Assembly (NCBI GenBank): GCA_050117475.1
Contig: JASFMR010000045.1
Span: forward strand, 1-29,087
DNA length: 29,087 nt
DNA from: Fodinibius sp050117475
GTDB taxonomy: Bacteria; Bacteroidota; Rhodothermia; Balneolales; Balneolaceae
Direction of reading: 5' to 3'
Part shown: positions 23,839 through 29,087 of the stretch, piece after piece
Layout: every line of letters begins with the position of its first letter
How positions within the stretch are numbered: the first letter of the stretch is position 1
Made by a program: the position numbers and the translations under genes
The notes under the pieces: model-generated
What the model saw: only the letters and a program-made list of their open reading frames with translations
Databases searched by the model: none
What the model was told of the DNA's origin: nothing

Positions 23839-23846
23839 TATCTTTG
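23839..23846 (+). promoter_or_regulatory. Candidate -7 element (TATCTTTG) for the phosphatase operon
   Basis: Exact TAnnTTTG match, identical to the octamer before der, 36 bp before the start codon. It forms a divergent pair with the minus-strand element 17 bp away. Confidence 0.45.
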
Positions 23847-23882
23847 CAACGAAAACCATTAAACCTGATAACACTTTAAACC

Positions 23883-24737
23883 ATGTTTCGCTGCTTGAGT
23901 AATTTCGCCATAAAGATACCACTAATTACGTTATTTACCTTTCTTTTTTCAGCTTGCGGATCTTCTTCCATACTGAATAATTCTACAACGAGTGCTACAC
24001 TTTGGACCCAGAATTCAGCAGAATATGAAGCACTTACTACTTCCGTTTATCAAACGGCCCTTTCAAACCTTGGGCTTGCACTTGAAGATTCCTACTGGAC
24101 AGCATACCCTGAACAAAAAAATCAGACACTGAGGAAACTGCCACCGGCGATTGTACTGGATGTCGATGAGACAGTACTTGACAATTCGCCCTTCCAGGCT
24201 CGTATGATCAAACAAAAAAGCAGTTTTGATCCCAAACAATGGGATGAATGGGTTTTGGAAGCTAAGGCTGAAGCAATACCCGGTGCACTAGAATTTACCC
24301 GAAAAGCAGCAGCAAAAGGCGTTGCCATTTTTTATGTCACCAATCGGAAGGCGAGTGTGGAGGACGGCACTCGGAAAAATCTCAAAAAGCTGGGATTTCC
24401 ACTCTCTGATGACGGTGATCGGGTTCTTAGTAAGGGTGAAAAGCCGAATTGGACTTCCTCCAAAGTTGATCGCCGTGCTTATATCGGTTCCAAATACCGG
24501 ATCCTGATGTTTTTCGGGGATGATTTAAATGATTTTATATCGGCAAAAGGCATCCCGGAGGAAAAACGTCATGTACTCATCCAAGAAAATAAGAACAAAT
24601 GGGGACGCCAATGGTATGTGCTTCCCAATCCCGTTTACGGCTCCTGGCAGTCTGCTTTATATGATTTCAATAATAGGTTATCAGAAAGTCAGATCGACAG
24701 CGTTAAAAAGGTAAAGCTCGATACCAAAAGAAATTAA
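23883..24737 (+). CDS. Lipoprotein e(P4)-type acid phosphatase / 5'-nucleotidase (HAD)
   Basis: A 284-residue class-C-type HAD phosphatase anchored as a lipoprotein. The signal peptide ends in the lipobox FSAC (Cys25). HAD motif I is LDVDETVLD with nucleophile Asp93 and acid/base Asp95. WDEWVLEAKAEAIPGA (about 120-135) and YVTNRKA (151-157) carry the cap and motif II, and FGDDLNDF (211-218; Asp213, 214, 217) is motif IV. Haemophilus e(P4) dephosphorylates NMN and nucleotides so that the nucleoside can be taken up; a similar periplasmic nucleotide-salvage role is likely here, though the nucleoside transporter in this window is in another operon. A beta-barrel-like gene follows after 17 bp. Confidence 0.92.
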   Translation: MFRCLSNFAIKIPLITLFTFLFSACGSSSILNNSTTSATLWTQNSAEYEALTTSVYQTALSNLGLALEDSYWTAYPEQKNQTLRKLPPAIVLDVDETVLDNSPFQARMIKQKSSFDPKQWDEWVLEAKAEAIPGALEFTRKAAAKGVAIFYVTNRKASVEDGTRKNLKKLGFPLSDDGDRVLSKGEKPNWTSSKVDRRAYIGSKYRILMFFGDDLNDFISAKGIPEEKRHVLIQENKNKWGRQWYVLPNPVYGSWQSALYDFNNRLSESQIDSVKKVKLDTKRN

Positions 24738-24754
24738 AAGAATCTTTTTGGAAG

Positions 24755-25309
24755 ATGAAACATATAACCATAGCAAGCACAGTCATGGTCCTTGTGTTAA
24801 GCAATGTTAGACCATCGAAAGCGCAGTTGATGGGGCGGCCTGCTACCAATGAAATTCCTCGCCAAAGTGTATATGTGGAATTCGGGGGTAACGCCGTCAT
24901 TTACTCTATGAACTATGATGTTGTCTTCCACAATGATTGGGGATTCAGGCTGGGAGGAGCTTTTTATCCCGCCGCTGCCAATGACGGAGTATTCTATACT
25001 TCAACCGTTGGATCTACTGCTTTCTTTGGTTTGATTATGGGACAGCGTTTGTTTGGAAATGCTCCAAACCAACTGGAAACAGGGGCCGGTATTCTGTTTG
25101 GGACTATCTACGATCCACAAAAATGGGATAGCATTGAACCTCCGGGGATCACCTTCACACTGGGCTATCGATACTACCCTGCTGATCCAAGTAAATTTAC
25201 TTTCAAGGCAGCTTTCACTCCTATTATAAATAAGTCCGGGTTTCATCCTTACTTTGGGATAAGTTTAGGTGTGACTCTTACTCCGGAAGGAGACGCAGAC
25301 TTGAACTGA
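24755..25309 (+). CDS. Outer-membrane beta-barrel-like protein
   Basis: A 184-residue exported protein. The signal peptide MKHITIASTVMVLVLSNVRPSKA precedes Q. The mature part alternates short amphipathic strands rich in aromatic residues and glycine (QSVYVEFGGNAVIYSMNYDVVF, WGFRLGGAFYPA, FFGLIMGQRLF, LETGAGILFGTIYD, ITFTLGYRYYP, FTFKAAFTPII, HPYFGISLGVTLTP), consistent with an eight-strand outer-membrane barrel. It does not end in the usual aromatic residue (ends GDADLN), so the last strand lies a few residues in. No specific family is recognised. It lies 17 bp after the e(P4)-type gene and probably shares its transcript. Confidence 0.7.
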   Translation: MKHITIASTVMVLVLSNVRPSKAQLMGRPATNEIPRQSVYVEFGGNAVIYSMNYDVVFHNDWGFRLGGAFYPAAANDGVFYTSTVGSTAFFGLIMGQRLFGNAPNQLETGAGILFGTIYDPQKWDSIEPPGITFTLGYRYYPADPSKFTFKAAFTPIINKSGFHPYFGISLGVTLTPEGDADLN

Positions 25310-25398
25310 GTGCTTGTTTTTGGCATAAGATGAACACCTAAATCTTGTCAGAGTTTTAAATAAATTTTATTTAGATCAATTATAAGAAAATTATTATT

Positions 25399-25415
25399 TT
25401 TAGATTTAATCTAAA
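25399..25415. promoter_or_regulatory. Perfect 17-bp palindrome, DtxR/IdeR-like operator candidate
   Basis: TTTAGATT-T-AATCTAAA is fully symmetric (8-bp arms) and ends 19 bp before the start codon of the cytochrome c-FTR1 gene. Its TTTAG...CTAAA ends resemble the TTAGG...CCTAA shape of DtxR/IdeR/MntR boxes, metal-dependent repressors of iron or manganese uptake. It is not a Fur box (no GATAAT repeats). Confidence 0.6.
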
Positions 25416-25434
25416 TAAGTAGCCCGATGCGTTC

Positions 25435-27378
25435 ATGAGGTTAAAATTTTTATTGTTATTAATGGTCGGAATCATTTGCAGCGGCAACCCGGCAACAGGT
25501 CAGGATACTGCAAGTAATACCCAGTTGCGAACGCTTGTTAATTTGTTGGATTATATTGGCAAAGATTATCCTAATGCCGTGCGGGATGGAAAGATAATCA
25601 GTAAGAATGAATTCCGGGAAATGACCGAATTCAGCAGCCAAATTAAATCGCTGCATCATCAAGTCAGTCAAAAGATCAATAACAAAAAATTGACATCCTT
25701 AGATAGTTCTGTTGAACGGCTAAGCGAAGCAGTAGCTCACAAGGCATCAGCTGATCAGATTGCCCGCCTATCCTCTGACATTCAGCAACAAATCCTCGCT
25801 TTGAATCTAATCGAGATTAGCCCCTCCTCTTGGCCAGATCCCCAGCACGGCAAAGATATTTTTGGACAGTCCTGTCAATCGTGCCATGGTAAGAACGGCT
25901 TTGGCGATGGCCCCCTGGCAAAACAACTTGATCCTGTACCGGCAAATTTTCACGACTCTAAACTTGCCGCTAAGCTCTCGCCTTTACAGGCTTACAATAC
26001 CATTCGACTTGGAATTGAGGGCACCGGGATGCGTGCCTTCCGTGAATTATCTGACAAAGAAGCCTGGGATGTGGCTTTTTATATCAATCAACTCAACTAT
26101 AGTGAGCAAGTGTCCAGCGCCAAAGCACAAAACATAAGGAAAGAGCTAGAGGATACTCTTTCGCTCAGAAGGCTTGCCACCTGGAAGAATGAACGGTGGC
26201 AAGCCTATTTTCGTAAAAAGAACATTGCGCCTGAAGCCGGACTTTCGGTCCTTCGTTCATTAAATAAGTCTGATAGGCCCCGGCAAAAAAATACGTTGGC
26301 TCATGCGATTGAATTGCTACAAATGTCTAAAGAAGCTTACAGTAACGGGCAACGGGAACAGGCACAAACGTTGGCATTGAATGCCTATCTGCATGGAATA
26401 GAACCCATGGAGAATCAGATTAAGGCCTCAAATCCATCATTGGTACCTGAGCTTGAAAATAAGATGATAGACGTGCGGTCGGTAATCAAGCAGCAGAAAT
26501 CACCTGATGTTCTTGAACAAAAAATTGAGGTGGCTTCAATGGCCATTCAACAGGCTCAAAACCTTCTTGACAATCAGGACTACTCCTTTTGGTTTACATT
26601 CATGATGGCTGCTTCTATTCTTCTCCGTGAAGGCCTGGAAGCCGTTTTGATAATATTGGTAATCATAAGCGTACTGAAATCGATGGGGGCCGACCGGTCT
26701 TTAAAATTTGTTCACACCGGTTGGTTAAGCGCCCTTGTCCTGGGTATTATCAGTTGGATCTTTGCAGAAACGGTTATACAAATGGGTTCTCTCCAGCGAG
26801 AGATGATGGAAGGGATCGGATCCCTCATAGCTGTTGGAATGTTGCTGTATATTGGTTTTTGGCTGCACAACAAAACCCATGCCGCCCAGTGGACTAAGTT
26901 CGTAAAAGAAAAAATCGGCCGACTGGTGGATGAAAAAAATCAATGGGGATTGGCTCTATTGGCTTTTGTCGTCGTATTCCGTGAAGCTTTTGAATCGGTG
27001 ATCTTCCTTTCTTCCATTAGTATTAAATCTTCCACAGCCGGTGATTCCGGTATTCTTGCCGGTGCCGTCAGTGCACTTGTCCTTGTATTTGTGATGGCGA
27101 TTCTTATAATCAGGTTTTCTAAGCGCCTGCCTGTCAAGACGGTATTCAGGTATTCAGCTTTCATAATGGCAGTATTAGCCGTTATTCTTGTGGGTAAAGG
27201 CATTCATGAGTTCCAGGAAGCCGGGTACCTCGGGATTTACAGCCTTCCGACCCTGCCGAACGTGCCATTGCTGGGATTATATCCCACCCTTTTTACTCTT
27301 ACTGCCCAAATCATGATTGCCGGTTTTATCGTCATTCTCTGGCAATACAGCAAGCGCCTGGCTGTGGTCCACAATTAG
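25435..27378 (+). CDS. Cytochrome c - FTR1 iron permease fusion
   Basis: A 647-residue fusion. A signal peptide (about 1-22) precedes a helical region. A cytochrome c domain follows with CQSCH at 147-151 and a candidate axial Met199 (GTGMRAF). After a helical linker (about 225-385) comes an FTR1/EfeU permease with seven hydrophobic segments (about 386-640). The permease has the motifs REGLE (398-402) and REAFE (516-520), which keep RExxE, the iron-binding signature. FTR1 permeases take up ferric iron after oxidation of ferrous iron by a partner oxidase. The heme domain may serve in that oxidation or electron transfer. The design is seen elsewhere in Bacteroidota by my recollection. It is a single-gene unit with a palindromic operator in front. 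Confidence 0.9.
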   Translation: MRLKFLLLLMVGIICSGNPATGQDTASNTQLRTLVNLLDYIGKDYPNAVRDGKIISKNEFREMTEFSSQIKSLHHQVSQKINNKKLTSLDSSVERLSEAVAHKASADQIARLSSDIQQQILALNLIEISPSSWPDPQHGKDIFGQSCQSCHGKNGFGDGPLAKQLDPVPANFHDSKLAAKLSPLQAYNTIRLGIEGTGMRAFRELSDKEAWDVAFYINQLNYSEQVSSAKAQNIRKELEDTLSLRRLATWKNERWQAYFRKKNIAPEAGLSVLRSLNKSDRPRQKNTLAHAIELLQMSKEAYSNGQREQAQTLALNAYLHGIEPMENQIKASNPSLVPELENKMIDVRSVIKQQKSPDVLEQKIEVASMAIQQAQNLLDNQDYSFWFTFMMAASILLREGLEAVLIILVIISVLKSMGADRSLKFVHTGWLSALVLGIISWIFAETVIQMGSLQREMMEGIGSLIAVGMLLYIGFWLHNKTHAAQWTKFVKEKIGRLVDEKNQWGLALLAFVVVFREAFESVIFLSSISIKSSTAGDSGILAGAVSALVLVFVMAILIIRFSKRLPVKTVFRYSAFIMAVLAVILVGKGIHEFQEAGYLGIYSLPTLPNVPLLGLYPTLFTLTAQIMIAGFIVILWQYSKRLAVVHN

Positions 27379-27413
27379 AAATTTGTATGAGGTGATCCCT
27401 CCTCATATAAAAA

Positions 27414-27437
27414 AGGCACTCCGACTATGGAGCGCCT
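27414..27437 (-). terminator. Rho-independent terminator for the minus-strand operon
   Basis: AGGC-A-CTCC (27414-27422) pairs with GGAG-C-GCCT (27429-27437), a 9-position stem with one mismatch and the loop GACTAT. On the minus strand it is followed by a run of six T from 27414 down to 27409, so it ends the operon that finishes at 27461. A second small hairpin (TATGAGG/CCTCATA, 27386-27407) lies beside it and could help end the FTR1 transcript. Confidence 0.8.
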
Positions 27438-27460
27438 AAGATCAATAATTAACTAAATTA

Positions 27461-28714
27461 CTACCCTTTACTTTTGGATTTCTTTTCCCTGATCAGCAAT
27501 ACACCAAGTGCAATGGCAAGTAATACGCTTGCTCCCAGGAGATAAACTAAAATATCGTTGGATTTTGGTGGTGCCGCATTTTCAGCCCACATGTCAACCT
27601 TTTCATTAATGGTAGCCATTTGACTTTGTGTTATTAAACCGGCATCAACAAAGTTGCTGGACCATTGAATTTCAACCTTATTCCAAAAACCCTGAAAGCG
27701 TTTGAAATCCTGATAGGCAGATTCTGAATGATCCTTTTTGCTTTGTTTAATTTTTTGATCCAGGTATGCATTAAGCGAGGAATTAAGGCTTTCCGAACTA
27801 TTGAATTCACCCAGAGTAATACCTTCTTCACTAAGCGTATCATTAAGTACGGCAAAAGTTTGAGATTTAAGTAGTTTATTCCACTCGGTGATGTTGTTGT
27901 CAATATCGGAAGCCAGTTTTTCCGCATCATCGCCGTTATATACTTCCTTTATTTTATTTCCCAGCCGCTTCCACATGTTCTGGAATTGGTATTGTACTTC
28001 ACTCATCCGCATATAATCCTGCAGGCGTAAATTTTCGCTATTCTTATTAAGAATTTGCAAATTTTCCTGCGTGATTTCGTGAATCATTTTCAAGGCATTA
28101 CCATCGGTTTCCAAGCGTGACTTATTTTCAATATTCTCAAGGTCCTGTATTTCAGTCAGATCCATCTTCTGGTATGCCACAACCATTGAGTCAATGAATG
28201 CCAGGATTAGGTCATCCCTCTTTTCAAGGCTCTTTCTGTAGTTTCGAACCATATCCGACAAATGCTTTTCACTTTGTACAGACTTTATCATAGCTTGCTC
28301 CAGAGAGTCGGCATGCTGATTAAGCTCCTGCAGACTTTGCTGGTAACTGGTGAGTTCCGTTTCAAGCTTGTCTAACTGTTCGGTCTGTCGGGTGATGGTA
28401 CGTAACCTATTCAATGTTTGAACCGAAGACTGTCTCAGCTCATCCATTTTCTGGTCATAGGTATCGGGATAAAGTGCCTTGTTAAGCAGATCGGAGTATT
28501 CCCGATAATTCTTATCAAATGTTTTGATAGAATCAATCAATGCCATAGCACTATCCTGAGATGAGATCATGTCAATCTCGTTTTGATATCGATGATATTG
28601 TTGTTTAAACGATTTCTGAACCTCGTAATCAGAACGCACCTTTTGTGCAAATACCGAAGTAGATAAAAATAAAAACAGTACACTAAATAAAGGTATTGAT
28701 ATCCGTCTTCTCAT
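27461..28714 (-). CDS. Exported coiled-coil protein with C-terminal membrane anchor, unknown function
   Basis: A 417-residue protein: the signal peptide MRRRISIPLFSVLFLFLSTSVFA is followed by Q, then an almost fully helical periplasmic part with long heptad patterns (about 40-330; for example TRQTEQLDKLETELTSYQQ). It ends with one hydrophobic helix (about 387-408) and a basic tail (REKKSKSKG). The periplasmic part is therefore tethered to the inner membrane from its C-terminus. No enzyme motif is visible; I do not recognise the family. It starts 3 bp after the stop of the partial gene upstream, and its own end is followed by a terminator, so it is the last gene of a minus-strand operon. A structural or scaffold role is possible. 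Confidence 0.72.
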   Translation of the reverse strand: MRRRISIPLFSVLFLFLSTSVFAQKVRSDYEVQKSFKQQYHRYQNEIDMISSQDSAMALIDSIKTFDKNYREYSDLLNKALYPDTYDQKMDELRQSSVQTLNRLRTITRQTEQLDKLETELTSYQQSLQELNQHADSLEQAMIKSVQSEKHLSDMVRNYRKSLEKRDDLILAFIDSMVVAYQKMDLTEIQDLENIENKSRLETDGNALKMIHEITQENLQILNKNSENLRLQDYMRMSEVQYQFQNMWKRLGNKIKEVYNGDDAEKLASDIDNNITEWNKLLKSQTFAVLNDTLSEEGITLGEFNSSESLNSSLNAYLDQKIKQSKKDHSESAYQDFKRFQGFWNKVEIQWSSNFVDAGLITQSQMATINEKVDMWAENAAPPKSNDILVYLLGASVLLAIALGVLLIREKKSKSKG

Positions 28715-28717
28715 AAT

Positions 28718-29087
28718 TTATTGTACCTCATTTTTAGCCATTTGCGATTCTTCCTTCTGAATTCCTTCAGCCTTCAATTTCCAGCTTGCGCCGGATGTTC
28801 TGTCCAGTAACTGGATATATGAAATACGCTGATTGAACGCAGGCTTTGATACGCCATCCTCAGAAATCCAGATTTTCTTTTTAAGTATGAGTTTATTTTT
28901 ATCGGGAGCCATCACATAAACATTTTTATAATTGGGAGCTGTGATGTAATAATAGCCTTCGGAACTTCTTATGTATCTAATTTGACGGGTAGTTACAGAA
29001 GAAGTGTCTCGAGTTTCTACATATTGTATAGGCTTAATATTAAATTTCAATCCATGTTGAATGTCTTCGACTATTCCCTGCTCATTG
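28718..29087 (-). CDS. Partial protein (N-terminus beyond right edge), unknown function
   Basis: The minus frame stays open from the stop at 28718 to the window edge (about 123 residues), so the TTG at 29050 is not the start. The frame reads NEQGIVEDIQHGLKFNIKP upstream of it. The visible part is beta-rich and basic (RQIRYIRSSEGYYYITAPNYKNVYVMAP, KKKIWISEDG, ISYIQLLDRTSGASWKLKAEG) with a polar C-terminal tail. No family is recognised. It precedes the coiled-coil envelope protein by 3 bp, so the two are likely made together. Confidence 0.65.
   Translation of the reverse strand, partial: NEQGIVEDIQHGLKFNIKPIQYVETRDTSSVTTRQIRYIRSSEGYYYITAPNYKNVYVMAPDKNKLILKKKIWISEDGVSKPAFNQRISYIQLLDRTSGASWKLKAEGIQKEESQMAKNEVQ

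Noticed and set aside
23538..23849. Minus-strand open frame overlapping the rimB-like gene
   Set aside because: It shares the DNA of rimB in another frame and crosses the promoter region; no family features.
24738..24754. Short AAAAG/CTTTT repeat between the phosphatase and barrel genes
   Set aside because: Too short, and the genes are only 17 bp apart and probably co-transcribed.
1..29087. CRISPR arrays, insertion sequences, tRNA or rRNA genes, phage genes
   Set aside because: No regularly spaced direct repeats, transposase motifs, cloverleaf patterns or phage structural genes were seen on either strand.

Overview
The window reads as an ordinary chromosomal segment, about 42-43% GC by eye, from a member of the Bacteroidota/Balneolota side of the tree. 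Balneolaceae (Fodinibius/Gracilimonas-like) is my best guess. The reasons are signal peptides ending in a small residue followed by Q, short-lipobox lipoproteins, a fused cytochrome c-FTR1 permease, a MoxR/VWA cluster next to SurA-like isomerases, and promoter-like -7 elements of the form TAnnTTTG instead of sigma70 boxes. No rRNA, tRNA, insertion sequence, CRISPR array or phage gene was recognised. The assignment rests on recalled family features, not on a search.

Layout. (1) 1-7263, minus strand: a tightly packed run read leftwards: thymidine kinase, nucleoside transporter, a parvulin-like lipoprotein, a SurA-like chaperone, a MoxR ATPase and a VWA membrane protein cut by the left edge. (2) 7505-9024, minus: a small membrane protein overlapping an FMN alpha-hydroxy-acid oxidase. 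(3) 9114-12901, plus: Der GTPase, then a four-gene set of a lone NuoI-like ferredoxin, a possible DinB-like helical protein, a membrane protein and an AhpE-like peroxiredoxin. (4) 12938-16021, minus: GNAT acetyltransferase, homocysteine S-methyltransferase, NTF2-like protein and an MddA-like methanethiol methyltransferase, headed by overlapping inverted repeats. A TolB-N/TPR signalling protein (16080-17960) lies upstream. (5) 17961-18815: an 855-bp AT-rich gap with several hairpins. (6) A fasciclin gene (plus) ends 1 bp from a six-gene minus operon (19270-23715): rimB-like, rimK-like, aspartoacylase-like, DUF952, a metallopeptidase and a diacylglycerol/lipid kinase. (7) 23883-27378, plus: an e(P4)-type phosphatase, a beta-barrel-like protein, and a cytochrome c-FTR1 fusion with a perfect 17-bp palindrome in front of it. 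(8) 27461-29087, minus: two envelope proteins of unknown function, the upstream one cut by the right edge.

How the genes may work together. Thymidine kinase and the CNT transporter make a nucleoside-salvage pair at the head of an envelope-folding operon. The rim operon combines a glutamate ligase, a retropepsin-like protease and a zinc acylase, which suggests adding and removing amino-acid tags on a target. The methyltransferase pair suggests handling of methylated sulfur compounds. The FTR1 fusion is probably an iron-uptake system under a metal-dependent repressor. The strongest leads are the palindrome at 25399-25415, the operator-like array at 16028-16053, the rim/acylase operon, and the unresolved start of the TPR protein, where a good ribosome-binding site points to a frame that stops at a UUU-UAA site.
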